From positions 25,385,001 through 25,449,000 of the forward strand of contig NC_135786.1 in the NCBI RefSeq assembly GCF_051106095.1: a stretch of DNA of 64,000 nt, given 5' to 3'. Of the stretch, positions 28,600 to 59,327 are shown in pieces. Position 1 is the first letter of the stretch. Each line of letters opens with the position of its first letter. The notes under the pieces were generated by a model that was not told the DNA's origin, did no database searches, and saw nothing but the letters and a program-made list of their open reading frames with translations. Position numbers and translations under genes: made by a program. The DNA comes from Pogona vitticeps. Its lineage: Eukaryota; Chordata; Lepidosauria; Squamata; Agamidae.

Positions 28600-29015
28600 G
28601 TTTTAAGACTCAGATCATACTTTCACACTATTGAAGAGCAGGCCGGGTAGGTGGGGCTCGTCAGCCATGGAAGGCAGCCCATCTAGGAGAAGGAAAACTC
28701 CGATTTCAAACCTCCACTGCCTTGTGGCTATATCCACTCATGGAAAAGGCTTCAGGAGTTAACCTTGAGGCAAAATTCGGAGTCCCGAAGGCAGCATGTG
28801 TCATTCTGCCAACTCCTGCGACATTGCTGGAACCAGTTGTATTGGCTCTTGCCTTTCCATTGGACCATTTCAGCAATGTGGAGAGGGGGGATCTGCTGCT
28901 TGGGTAACAGCCTATCCTCCATATTACCTTACCCGGGCTTCATGCTCTGGAGAGGACACTCCTTGATTCAGAGCATGTTACCATAGTCTCTCGAGACTGA
29001 AGGATGCCTATGCAA
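28600..29015 (+). repeat. Interspersed repeat of uncertain class
   Basis: A denser, more G+C-rich block ends with CATAGTCTCTCGAGACTGAA, a sequence I associate with a common squamate retroelement 3' end. No clear coding motif or target duplication was found. Confidence 0.4.
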
Positions 29016-29424
29016 TACAGTACCATTCATTTGCTGCTCTTTGAAGGCTGTGTGTGACTGAGCCAAAAAACCCTACTTGTTTGAAGAGCAATTAATTTTA
29101 ATCTTATGTGCATAGATATGCACAACAAATTCATTTTAAAAAAATTCTAAGTGACTCAGTCTTTGTGAGTGGAATAGTGGAATGCAGAAATTAATTACTT
29201 ACCCCAGAACAGAAATGTCTTATTAGAGGGTCTAGGGGGGTTATAATGCCCATACACATATTTCTGTGTCAGAATTTTTAATGTCCATTTTGTGCATGCC
29301 CATAGCTCCTAGAAAGTATAAATATGTACTGTTATGTACAAAAGAATGTCTTCAACATATGAATCTCAAATAGAATTTTTAAACGTCAGTGCTCAGCACA
29401 CACAGTTTTAGATTTCAGTTATGG

Positions 29425-29600
29425 TTTAGTTAGTATGCATATTATTTATATGTTGCCTTTCTCCCAAGGCGGCTCACAACAACTAAAACTATGACAGTCA
29501 ACAGTTTTAAAATAGCAGTTATATACCATACTAAAACAAACCTATATCAGGATTAAAACAATTTAAAAACTTTTTGAAAAGCATTTTAAAATCTCTTAAG
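29425..29600 (-). mobile_element. LINE 3' tail fragment (L2/CR1-like), minus strand
   Basis: TTTATATGTTGCCTTTCTCC followed by AAGGCGGCTCACAAC is the reverse of the familiar LINE tail that ends in a GCCGC...TATAAA-type box. It is a tail fragment only. Confidence 0.5.
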
Positions 29601-30253
29601 TTTAATAATCAGCATTCTTATACTATGATATTCCTATACTGTACTTGATACTGCAGCTTAAGTCTGTTTTGTTCTGTAGGGGGGGAAAAAAGCAAAATGT
29701 ACCTATCAGAGACATGGTATGTCTATTATCTTGCTTCATATAAGGGAAACAGCAACAGCAGGAAAAATAAGAGTTTACTTGTATAGTGACTCTTGCAGAG
29801 TGCAGGCGGCATACAAGTCAAATGGATAAATAAATAAAATAAATAGTGAAGGAAGAAAGGGTTTACCAATTCAATAGTTAGAGCTGGAGATTGTAATTTT
29901 AACAAGTGTGGCCTGTTATAAAATGTTATAGCATGGATTGCTCCTCTTCCTGAGGCCTGCCAACTGCCCTTTTCAGTACTGCATTCCACACATGCACAAT
30001 GGTTAGTCCTCTGTACCCACTAAGCATGTCAGTTGTCATTAACACTTTTTACTTCCCTCCACCTGAAGGGCTTCTATTTGCTTCTGCAAACCTCAGGTAT
30101 CTCCCATGCCTTCCTAGGTCCTGCCTCTCATGTATGGACAGTGCAGTTTTGGATATACAAGAAACACTTGAAGAACAAACTTGCAATGAGTATATAAGGT
30201 TCAGGGTGGTTTGAATTTCAACCGTAACTTAGATACAAGCCCTCAATTTTATT

Positions 30254-30307
30254 TTTACTACAGTTCCTGTGATCCCTTCCAATTGGGATCACAGGAACTA
30301 TAGTAAA
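30254..30307. repeat. Near-perfect hairpin, 23-bp arms
   Basis: Arms 30254-30276 and 30285-30307 are reverse complements with one mismatch around an 8-base spacer. No transposon end features are seen. Confidence 0.85.
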
Positions 30308-30376
30308 CCATACTGACTAAGAGTTCTGGGTGTTAAAAGCCAGAAAAGATATCTGACAACTGTCTTTCACATAGAC

Positions 30377-30806
30377 CAGACCTGGGCAAAGTGCGGCCCA
30401 AGGGCCACATGTGGTCCGCGAGCCGCTCCTGTCCGGCCCGTGGACAGTTTTGAACATCAAAACCATTTATAGCTTTTTTTTTGTCTAAAGTTGATCAGAT
30501 GCTTATCTTTAACATATAAGTTATATTAATGTGTTAATGTATTAATGTGTTTTTATCTATGTAAGCTGCCCCGAGTAGAAATTGTCTAGAGGGGCGAGGT
30601 AAAAAATCTAATAAATAAAATAAAAAATAAAATAAATAACATACCGCAAAAAACCTTTTTAGTATTTGTGAAGATTAACAAGCTTAAAATAAAAACAATC
30701 ATAATATCACTGTTTCATTTTATTTTTAAGTAAAGTTGGTTCGGCCCCCGAACACAGTTCAGATTTTTCATGTGCCCCCCCTATAGAAATTAATTGCCCA
30801 CTCCTG
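30377..30806. mobile_element. hAT element with nested LINE tail
   Basis: The ends CAGACCTGGGCAA and TTGCCCACTCCTG are inverted, with the exact 8-bp duplication ACATAGAC (30369-30376, 30807-30814). The middle (about 30510-30640) holds a LINE/SINE tail with GTAAGCTGCCCCGAG and an A/T-rich AAATA run, inserted later. Confidence 0.8.
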
Positions 30807-31214
30807 ACATAGACGTTAAAAATGCCACGGAAGGTAAGTAGCCCAGATGTACGTATGTACAGGTTGCCAGCATTATCCAAAACACTTGCTAATATGTTCG
30901 AAAAGTTAAATGCATGGTTTTTGTCTCAAAATTTAGTTTTAAAAAATTATTTAAAGCCCAAGACTAGCTATGGGAGCAAATTGAATGCTGAAGGGAGGCA
31001 GTTGTTACTCGAGAGTCAGCAGCACGGCTACCAGAGGGATGGCAGACAGAGCTTGGAAAGGTTATCTTTGTCAAACTGCAGCTCTCTTAATAGCCTATAC
31101 AGGTGGTGGGATTCTGGGAGTTGTGGTTCAGTCAAGCTACTTCTGTTGCAAGCTCTGAAAGCAGGTGGTGCTCAGGAGAAGAATGGGCTGAGCACACCTG
31201 CTGCACTGTGAGGG

Positions 31215-32840
31215 GGGGAAGGGGTGGGGCTATGGAATTCTAAGTGCTTCTCCCACATCAGAGGACACCTGCACAAAAAGGTGAGCTTCTGGCTTGTAGT
31301 CTTTGGGGACTGAGCCACCTGGGTTATGTGAGTTTGGGGAAAGCTGGCTGGTGAAAAGGTCTGAGAAGTCATCAAGTAAGTGAACTTTGGACTGGAGTTT
31401 GAAGGAGAGTGGCTTGTTATTGAGCAGCTTAAATGCCACATTCAGAATGTGTTTCTTCTTCCTTTGCGGGAGACTTACTCCCCTTGAAATGTACCGTACC
31501 TGTTTTTTGAATAATTTTAGTTAAACCAGTGTGTGCTGTTTAGACAGAGATTATACCCACCCACCTGCTGTGTTATTTCGAACAAGTCACTGGTTTTCAT
31601 GCTAGCTGCCTCATTTTGGGGTGGGTGAGATTTGCAGTCCCTTGGAGGATAGGAACATGTGAGGCAAATTTTGTATGGGCTGAGGGGTGCTGAAGTGACA
31701 TGTTTGTCTTCACATCTGTTGCCTTCACCTTCTTTAAAAGGATTATGTTGAGGTGGGTGAGCTACAAAACTAATTAAACATTGTCCTTTATCTCAACAGA
31801 ACAGGTAGCGGTAACAAATAGCTAGCTCATACCATACAACCCTTTCCTCTAAAAGCAAACATACAGTCTTGGAAAGACACTGCAAAAAAGATGCCAGTCC
31901 CTTCCTGCTTCTCTTTCTAGTCTTGTTGAGTCTAATAGGGTCTGAATGAATAAATAGATGGGGTTTGTGTGTGAACTTAATAATTAACATTTTCCCCTGA
32001 AACTGCCTTAATTAGCACCCACAATATAGGATTCATTCTGAATTAACTAATCTGAAAAATGGAGGGTTAAAGCAGCCCTGACCCCCACCTGAATTTTCCG
32101 AGAAGGTTAAATATGTTGTTTTAATTCTGGGGTGATTTTGGATAGTAAAAAAATGTATTTAAAGATTGCTCAGTTTTTTCTCTGTATCTGGATCCTCCCC
32201 AATACCATATTTATAAGGATGTGAAAACAGAATTCATCAGAGGGCTGCAATGAAAATGACACTCCCTGCTTTTGTAATATCTTGCCATTTAGTTTTAAGA
32301 AACGTTAAGGAATGTAGCAAAAATAGATATTTTCACGTTAGTATAAGAATAAACAGGAGCAAAATAAATTGCCTTCATTAAATACTGTAGTAGAATAGAA
32401 GATTAGAGGAAGAAATAGGGTGGATTCATTTCAATGTCATAAAACTAGACAATTTTATTGAAATGTCTGCTGAGGAACAGTTGAGTTCTACCTGAGACCT
32501 TGGTGGCGTTCTGCCTATTCAGAGTAAGCAATAACTTTGTAGGTTTCTCAAGGTTTGCAGAGGACTCTTGAAATGTGTCTAAATCTTTATCTTTCTGTAA
32601 AGCAGGAGCCAATATATTACCTGTTTTCCTGAGTAAACCCTTGCACTTCATAGATCAGTTGCCTTCAGACTCTTTAGACGAAGTACATATCTTTAGATCA
32701 AACATACATTTGAGTGAACTAACAAAATAGAAATCAACTGAGACAAATGCAAGGTTCTGTATTAGGCAAAAGTAGAAGTAGGGTGGAAGGATACCTGGCT
32801 TGACATATTAAATTTTGGAAACATACTGGAAATGCAGTTG
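31215..32840. other. Intergenic DNA, no recognised feature
   Basis: Only short open frames without family signatures; no sure repeat ends. Confidence 0.5.
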
Positions 32841-32996
32841 GTCTTGGTTTTGGAAGAGGTAGCCATGTTAGTCTGTGTAAACATATCGGGCGAAATCCAA
32901 AACAACAAAAGAAAACATTTTAGGTTGATCATGAGAACACAAGGGCATGCAGCTGGAGAAGAGGCTAATGAACATTTAGCCTGCATTAACAGAACT

Positions 32997-33046
32997 GTAC
33001 ATTTTCAGCTATTACTGTCACTAAACAGTAATAACTGAAAATGTAC
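32997..33046. repeat. Near-perfect hairpin, 21-bp arms
   Basis: Arms 32997-33017 and 33026-33046 pair with one mismatch around the 8-base spacer TCACTAAA. It lies 14 bases before the target duplication of the Penelope-like insertion at 33073. Confidence 0.85.
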
Positions 33047-33072
33047 AATTCTGAAGTAATAATTCTGCACTA

Positions 33073-33171
33073 ATTCTGTCCTCTGAAGATGTCGGCCACA
33101 GAGACTGGCGAAATGTTAGGAAGAACAACCTTCAGAACATGGCCAAAGAGCCCGAAAAACCCACAACAACC
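33073..33171 (+). mobile_element. Short Penelope-like element with hammerhead-like core
   Basis: The 99-bp insertion has a 12-bp target duplication AATTCTGCACTA (33061-33072, 33172-33183). The core reads TCCT (33079-33082), CTGAAGA (33083-33089), helix II GTCGG/CTGGC (33091-33095, 33105-33109), GAAA (33110-33113), then TGTT and AGGA (33118-33121), which pairs back with TCCT. It has no coding capacity. Confidence 0.65.
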
Positions 33172-33641
33172 AATTCTGCACTAGTCTGACCTCATCTGCT
33201 CAGTTCTGGGTGCTGAATTTGGAAGGATGCAAATCATTTGAAGCAGGTTCAAAGAAGGAATATAAAAAAGTTGGACTGGGGAATTTAAAAAGATATATGA
33301 GAAAAAGTTGAAGAAACGGTATGTTTAGCCTGAAGAAGATGAAGTAGGGAAGTTACTATTACCAGTGAGGTAATGAGGCATATCGATAATATATATGTGC
33401 ATATGACACCCCCAAATTGCAGTGCTTTGTTGGGATGAGGTTCAGTCTTAATACTTCTCAGGAGACGCTTCAGTTCTTTTTACCATGCTACAGGCAGTTT
33501 CTGCATTGGCAACTGTGAGGACTCAGACAGATTACCTGGAGATCTAAGCCTGATCCAAGCCCTCTTTGAGCATCTCAAAAATCCAAGTTATGGTGTGTGG
33601 AGTAACTAGGTTTTGCTTCACTTTCCTAAGTTACTACATGA

Positions 33642-52350
<18,709 letters not shown>

Positions 52351-53313
52351 CAAAGGTGAGTGTGGAAAAGCTGGATGGACAAAATGTGGTGGTGATGTGT
52401 GGGTTAAAAATAGAATATCTCTTAGTCTGATTACAATGAAGCCTTCAACTGATTGTGGAGGTGTCAGCGCTGGAAACATAGTGTACGCCCAACCTTAAGT
52501 AAAGCCATAGCTGATGACACCTGTTGGTGTGACCTCTGCCATGGTATATATCTGCAGCCCCACAAAGAAGTTGTCTTTCTACTTCATGCCCAATGGTGTA
52601 GGTGGGTAGCCCTATAATTGCCCTTTGACTAATTACCCCCCATTTCAGATTGAATTGACTGGAGACATATGGCCTGGCAAAGGGAGTCTCCCATGTACTA
52701 TAGGTGTTAAACACAACACATTCACATTAATTAAATTACTACATATGCTTTAAAAATCCACATAGATCCCTTTAGTATGAATTAATTTCAGGTCTCTAGA
52801 TTTCATGGTCTTACTGGCTCTGACAAACATAGTCAGGCATTGCCTTTTGTTATTATATAGATCCATGTAAATATCATGGCTCTGCAGAGAAAAGCTATGA
52901 AAGGTCTATAAGCAACTGGCTTGCAGTCTAAAATACATATAGGAAAACAAGAGAGAAAGATGGAAATGTAGGATGGATAATAAGGGAAGTAACAAGTTGT
53001 TATTTTGATTATGTATACTTTAGCTGTGTTTAAGGGACAAGGGCTAAGAGGACAATCTTCCTCGAAAAGATAGGTTTTGAGTATTGTATGTGCTCAAAGG
53101 AAATAAAGGAGAACATCACACTTCCATAAGGAAACAATTCCATAAAGGGCATTAGTGGAGGAATTTTCTTCATCTCTTTGGCCCAGAATGCACCAGCAAT
53201 ATGTCGACTAGATATAAACTGCTTGGATTATACCTCAAGTGATTTCTATTTGAAATCAAGACTACCACATTAAATTTAATTTCTTTATTAAGGTCGGAAT
53301 GGATGTTCTAGAG

Positions 53314-53460
53314 CAGGAGTTGCCTACCTTGAGTAATCCAGGTGTTCATAGGTGTTCTTAGACTGAAACCCCCAGAAGCACTGGCAGCACAGATGGTGGC
53401 AAAGGTTTCTGGGAACAGCAGTTCAAGAACACCTGGATTAGTCAAGATTGGGAACCATTG
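53314..53460. mobile_element. hAT miniature element, first of a back-to-back pair
   Basis: The ends are CAGGAGTTGCCTACCTTGAG and the related complement; the flanking 8-mers are TTCTAGAG (53306-53313) and CTATAGAG (53461-53468), alike at six of eight positions. Confidence 0.7.
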
Positions 53461-53468
53461 CTATAGAG

Positions 53469-53785
53469 CAGCAATGGTGAACCTATGGCATGCAGAGCCC
53501 TCTCTGCAGCACGCAAGCTCTAAGTCACTGGATCGCTACCCCAGACATCCAAACCTGAGGAGGTGGCTGCAGCTACGGTGCTAGCACCCCGACAGGCGGC
53601 GGGCCAGGATCCAGACCAGCTGGCGCTGGCAGGGGTTGGGCACGATTGGAGGCAGATCTGAAGTGGGGTCTGGATCACCTCCATTCCCAGGATTCCCCCT
53701 TCCACTGCTGCCACCTCCGCCACCTGCTGGGTCTCTCTCCCCCCCCCGTTTGGGCACTCAGGCTCAAAAAGGTTCGCCGTCAGTG
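53469..53785. mobile_element. hAT element, second of a back-to-back pair
   Basis: It is 317 bp with ends CAGCAATGGTGAACC and GGTTCGCCGTCAGTG and the exact 8-bp duplication CTATAGAG (53461-53468, 53786-53793). Its left duplication is also the right one of the element before it. The G+C-rich middle has no transposase. Confidence 0.8.
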
Positions 53786-54997
53786 CTATAGAGGAATAAT
53801 TAGAAGTTTTTGGTGTTATGTTAATGTCTGGAAAGGCAACTGAGAAGATGGAATGGAATCCCGCTTGTTAGTTCTAGGAGAGGCCGTAGCGATAGGAGGC
53901 AAAGTGAGTTGCTATTAGTTCCATAAGAACAAAGGAAGCTCCTGAGTGAGCCCAATGTGCCATATAGCCCAGTATTGTATCAACTGTATTTAGGATAGTA
54001 TTCTTAAAAGCTCAAATCAACCAACTGTAGTAAGTTTGTAGGAAGAGCAGCAACTGCACCGTTTAACATCAAAGGTGTGTGTTTACAGGGGGAAAAAGAA
54101 AATGGACAGTCTTGCTGAAGAGAGCGGCACCAAGGCAGGAAAACTTCCTTTGTTGGCTGTAAAAGTATTGTAGTTTTCTGCATAATATGTCTAGACAAGT
54201 TAATGCAGATATCTAGCCTAAACTGCATGACACTTTCTTTTGTGCACTTAAATTTCTCTGCAAATTTCTTTTCCCACTAACATTGTGTTTATGTTTACAT
54301 GGTATTTATTTATATATATATTTATTCATTCATTTGCAAATGCTGTTCTGGTAACCCTAGTAGGTGAAGGATGTTTTGACAATGAATTTCAAACAAACAG
54401 AAAAATGGAACAAGGTGGTTCCTTTGCAGCATTGATTTAAAAAGTTAAGTTCTAAGTTTTGGTGTTTTTTAGTAGCTTTAATCTACTGGGGCATTCAATG
54501 TTTTATTTGTTGCTGCTGTTGACATAAAAGTTCTGAAGCTTCACTTCATCAGTTCCTGTGTCTTGTCCAGACATTTACTCAATGTTCACTCTACAAATGG
54601 TATTAACAAGCATTCTTTTTGCTCCATTACATCAAAAACACTTCAGGCATGACTCACAAAAGGGATTAGGGTGGTCTCTGCTCTCCATTCTTGGTAAAAC
54701 TGAGGATGTGACTACACTGACAAGCGGCATCAGAGCTATTTGGCTTTGTTGTCGCTTGATTCACAATATCTTTCATGGTTGCATTAAGCTCAGGTGATCA
54801 CAAAGCCCTCAGATTGATTTTGTGCCAGTGTCCACACTGGCCTTTAGTCCAATGTTATTTGATACGCACCCTCAGCACATGCTCCCCACCTTCCTTCAGT
54901 ACTGCTCACCTGGCGATCCCTGACTGTCCTTTTATCTTTTTTGGTCTGTGCAGAGGTGATCTAACATCAACTCAGTGATGAAGTGCCAAACTAAGTA

Positions 54998-55823
54998 CAG
55001 TGGTGCCTCGACTTACGAACTTAATTGGTTCCGGAAGATGGTCGTAAATTGAAGCACCATTTCCCATTGAAATGCATTGAAATGCAATTAATCAGTTCCA
55101 GCTGAAGAAAAAACAAAACAAAAATAAATCACTGCAAGACTCATTGGAAACATGATTAATCCCTTCCAGCCGGGGGGGGGGGGGGAAGAAAAGCAATCAA
55201 GTGTGCAAGACCCATCATAAATGCACAGAAAACAAAGGGAGCACGTTGGAAATGCACAGAAAACAAATGGAGCAGATTGGAAATGCAAAGAAAACAAACG
55301 GAGCACATCGGAAATGCACAGAAAACAAAGCAAAAAGCAAGGGAAGTATGCAAGACCCATCGGAAATGGGGAACCCTCACAAAAAAGCAACCAATGCCCC
55401 AAAGACCCATCAGAAATGGGGGAAAAAACAAAAACCAACCAAACTCCCCAAGACCCATTGGAAATTGGGGGGACAAAAAACAACCCCCCAAGACCCATCA
55501 CAGCACAGAAACAAAACACCCCCAGCCCAAAAGCACGCTGCAAAAATACCCAGAAGTTTTAAAAATGCATAAAGCAGCACCTTACCTTACCAGGCAACCT
55601 CCTCCGATTGCACACACTCTAATTGCTGGGGCAAAAGAGCTACAAAGAAGCAACCTCGTCGCCACCTACAGTTAGCAATTTGAATTTCCTGCCTTTCCCC
55701 CCTGCCTTTTTCTGTTTGTAACTGGAAGCTCTGCCCGCAAGTCAAAGCAAAGTTTTGTGGCCAGAGCTGGTCATAACTCAAAATGGTCGTACGTCGGGAC
55801 ATTCTTAAGTCGAGGCACCACTC
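54998..55823. mobile_element. Tigger-like element with internal tandem repeats
   Basis: It is 826 bp with ends CAGTGGTGCCTCGACTTACG and the complement, flanked by TA. From about 55200 to 55500 it holds short tandem units built on GGAAATGCACAGAAAACAAA and then AAGACCCATCGGAAATGGGG variants. The open frames on both strands here come from these repeats. Confidence 0.8.
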
Positions 55824-55859
55824 TAGTTTACTTTTTTAAAAAAATAGGATAAAGATCAT

Positions 55860-56870
55860 GGGTTGAATGTTCTTGCTATCCCAAACATCATGCCCAAGTG
55901 TAATATATCAGAAGAACACCACCCATTGTCATGCCCCTTTTCTAGAATGAAAGAATAAATCATACAGACAAAACACCATTCGAATCATTTTGGCTTTGAA
56001 AAAGTAGAAGCCCCTGACAGCGAGGGGAAAAAACTCCAGGCCGATTAGCATTGGCCTTTGCCTGTGTGATAATTGAAAAATACTTTGAAATGCAGAGCAA
56101 ATCTCAAAGTATTTGTCAGTGTAGTCACACCCAAATACATTTCTGCTTCAAGGTTTTATATGGCATTTTAAAATACCCCTTGTAGAGATTGGTTCCTTTT
56201 CTGCGTTCAAAATCTTTGTTCTCTTCAGTTACATACATGCACCTTTTCCTACTACTCCACGTGCAGTCCTGTATATTTTGTTATTAAAGCTGAGAAGGAA
56301 ACAGGAGGCTACCTTCAGGGAAGCTTGGTTACGGAAGTAAACTGTCTCAAACTGCATCTCACTATGCGAAATGGCACATTCAAAATACTTCAGATTTCAT
56401 TGACCTACATGGCTAAACTAGTGAGTGAACAAGTATAATTACAGATTAAACTCACTATATAAATGCTTGTAAGGCAGGAAACAACCATCACATGCATGCA
56501 GATACTGCAATGTAGTCTGTTACTGGCATTGACACTTTGATCAGCACTATGAAATTCAAATATTGGCCAGCCAACTTCTGTGACTGGTTTTGCCAAGGAT
56601 GGCTAAGCACTGCATAGAGTCCCGAACTCAACTTCTACTTTGATCTGAGCGCCCTTGGGTAGTTGGCAGTACATGTTGACACCTTTCTTTCCCCCAGCAG
56701 ATGGATCTTAAAGACACTTTTAAAAAAAATGTTTAGCACCATAGCTCTGACGTAGTGTTATGTGACTAGAGCATCTGTGAGAAATGTAAATTGCCACTGC
56801 CGTGTCATTGGAGTGCTAACACTGTTGGACCAGAGGATGGACAACATGCACCCTCCAGCCTATTTTCTGC
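55860..56870. other. Intergenic DNA between PABPC1L and TOMM34, no recognised feature
   Basis: No coding signature; AT-rich. The PABPC1L 3' UTR might extend into part of the gap, but no strong poly(A) signal marks it. Confidence 0.45.
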
Positions 56871-56877
56871 CACTTGT

Positions 56878-57230
56878 TACTGTAACGTTCAACCCTGCCC
56901 TAACCTGTCCGTCACAGCTGGGCAGTGGAACAGCAGCCAATGAGGGGATGGAAGGTGGTGCTAAAGGGGGAGGAGCTGGGATATAAAGGGGTGTGTATGG
57001 TGTTTGAGAGATCAGTTTGAGAGATTAGAGATGAGTTTGTTAGTTATAGTGAGAGAGCCTGTCAGTGTGAAATAGTCTGTGAGAGCCAGTGATTTATTTA
57101 CAGTGACTGACTTATTCTTTACCAGTGATTTACAATTTTTATTTCCTGTAATCAATAAACCAGTTTTTGTTTTCAAAGTTACACTTGTCCTTTTATGATT
57201 CTTTAAGGATAAGTTGGTGGCAGCAGAGGT
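56878..57230 (+). mobile_element. Possible solitary LTR fragment
   Basis: A TGTAAC start and GTTACA end, a TATA-like GATATAAAGG near 56980 and CAATAAACC near 57153, followed by TTGGTGGCAGCAGAGG, suggest the LTR and start of the inner part of a gypsy-like or retroviral element. The limits are unsure and the copy is a remnant. Confidence 0.4.
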
Positions 57231-57649
57231 TTTTGAAGTGAAGTAGCAACCACTCTTTGAGGTTTGAGGGTGGCTGTTAGTTACATTTACTGCTGCATCA
57301 CTAAAATTAAGTGATGTACTGATAAGCAAATAAAGCACTTTTGTTTTAAACCAAAACATGTTGTTTCAAAGCTGAATCTCATTCCCAGAAGTCTTGTGAA
57401 ACACGAAATAAGTTGTATGTTCCTTGTGCCTTTTGTAGTAAAGCAGAAGTAGGGTGATATGGTTGCACTCAACTCTTAGGGGACCATGCAAGGACATTTC
57501 ACCAATGGCCTCTTTGAATGTGTTTTTAGTGGTGTTAAATGAACAGGATAACCCTCATTTTCAGAAGACACTTTTACCATGTAGTTACATAACTAAACTT
57601 GTTTATTTTAAAATTTCAAAATAACACCAAAATAATAGATTGCCTTAGT

Positions 57650-59222
57650 AGATAAGAATCCAGCTTTATTTCTTGTCTTAAGGCTGTAAGAGAGAAAACT
57701 TAAATAAAAATTATGTGGACAACCATTCTTCTCTGTTTAGGCTTTTCACAGGACACAAAGCAGCAGCTATTTAGTAGAACTATATTCCACAGTGCACCCG
57801 TAACAGCAGTAACTCTAAGAGGCTTAGTCTGTACCTTTCAAAGTGCAGTCTGTGCACAGTGGCTGCAAAGCTATCTCCAATCTAACCTTAAAATAATATG
57901 CTCTAAGGCAAGAAGGAAACTGAAGGCCCTCCTCCTAGGGTCCTTTTGTCCGTAGGATGAACAGCTAATATAAGGCTTTGCTTTGAAAATCTGGAACATG
58001 ATAATCAAAGCAGGGTACATCTTTGTCGCTATGAACATTTGATGCTTCTTCACAAAGAGTGCATGGGACAGCAACCCTGTTAGAGTGGAAGCTATCGTGC
58101 TCAAAATGTTCCTGTGTTAAGAACAATACAGGTAAAAACATCAACCAATACCTCCTGCCATCTAATTCTCTCCAGCAGCAATGAGGAATGCATGGCCCTT
58201 CAAAGATGGTTAGGCCACAACTCCCAGCGCCCTTCCCCTTTGGCAAGAAATGCTATAAGTTGTAGTCCAGTAATAGCTGGAGGGCCACACATTCCCTAGT
58301 CTTGCTCTACAGCAAATGAGACTTCTTTTAAATATTCAGTCAGATGGGTTTCTTAGCTGTGGTCCAGGTACCACATCTCAGTGCCAACTGAAAGCCATCT
58401 GCCATTTTTGAAAACTAGAGCAGCTATGCATTAAAGGCAGATATACACATTTGTGTACATGCAGACCCTTCTGCCTGAGGGACTTCTGCAGAAAAAGAAA
58501 TGAGCTGTGCCATTCTAACTTGCTCTCTCCTCTTCCAGGCCCTACAAAACATGAAATTTGGGTCTACAGCTACTTTTGACATGTAAACAGGGAAGAAATT
58601 GTCTTTGTATAGTAACAGTCACCTAAGCATAAGTGACACTGACCAAATCTTTTAAAAACTTGACAAAGGTCTTTGGTAAAGGACAAAAGAAGCTTTAGCT
58701 TCCTAAGTAATAGTCTGAACACCAAATGTCTGATTGCAGCACAGTGCACAAAAGTTAAGGCAAAACAGAGACTATTCTTGAAACATACTCAATTTGCCAC
58801 TATTACCGGATGTCTTTAGGCTACAGTGTGGATACCTGCATGATAAGCACCCGCTACCAAAAGCTTCCACCAGCTCACACTCTGCATAAACAAACAGCAG
58901 AAAGAACATGCTTGACAAATATTGCTCTAACTGCTAGAGTAATATTTTTCAGTAACTACAAACAACAGTTCTGCTATAACAGACGCTTGCTGAATGGTTC
59001 TCTCTCTCTCTAGAAGCATGCTGGAAGCTGTGACTCTCAAGATGTCACATTGAACTTTCAAAAGGCTTGAGGAGGAAGAAAGAACAACTTTTGTAAAGCA
59101 AGGAACCAGACAGATGTCAACAAGTCTGGTGGATTTTGCAGCTACATTTAGCCTGGTCCCTGTGATTTTTTTTTAAACAAGAAAACAAATCAGAAGAAAG
59201 ACACATTTGTTTTTAGCTTCTC
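57650..59222 (-). other. TOMM34: TOMM34 3' UTR
   Basis: About 1.57 kb from the stop codon to the poly(A) signal at 57665-57670. A worn repeat with CTGGAGGGCCACAC and CAACTCCCAGCGCC lies at about 58200-58290. Confidence 0.6.
57665..57670 (-). terminator. TOMM34: Poly(A) signal for TOMM34
   Basis: AATAAA on the minus strand. A second AATAAA lies about 65 bases further on at 57602-57607, so cleavage could use either. Confidence 0.55.
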
Positions 59223-59327
59223 TTATTTTAAGAGTTTGTTCAGTTCTTGCAGTAGTTTCATAGCAGCACTGTTCTGTGGTTCAATTTTCAAAAGGCTGTT
59301 AATATCTGCTTTGCTGGATTTATAGTC
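59223..59327 (-). CDS. TOMM34: TOMM34 last coding exon
   Basis: Acceptor CTTCCAG lies right of 59327; 34 codons DYKSSKADIN to LNKLLK end at TAA (59223-59225). Confidence 0.95.
   Translation of the reverse strand, partial: DYKSSKADINSLLKIEPQNSAAMKLLQELNKLLK

Noticed and set aside
30822-31211. 129-codon frame right of a hAT element
   Set aside because: No family signature and no splice or codon evidence; peptide looks random.
55088-55675. Four overlapping frames of 111-151 codons
   Set aside because: They result from tandem repeats in the Tigger-like element; low-complexity peptides such as repeated ENK or FPM.
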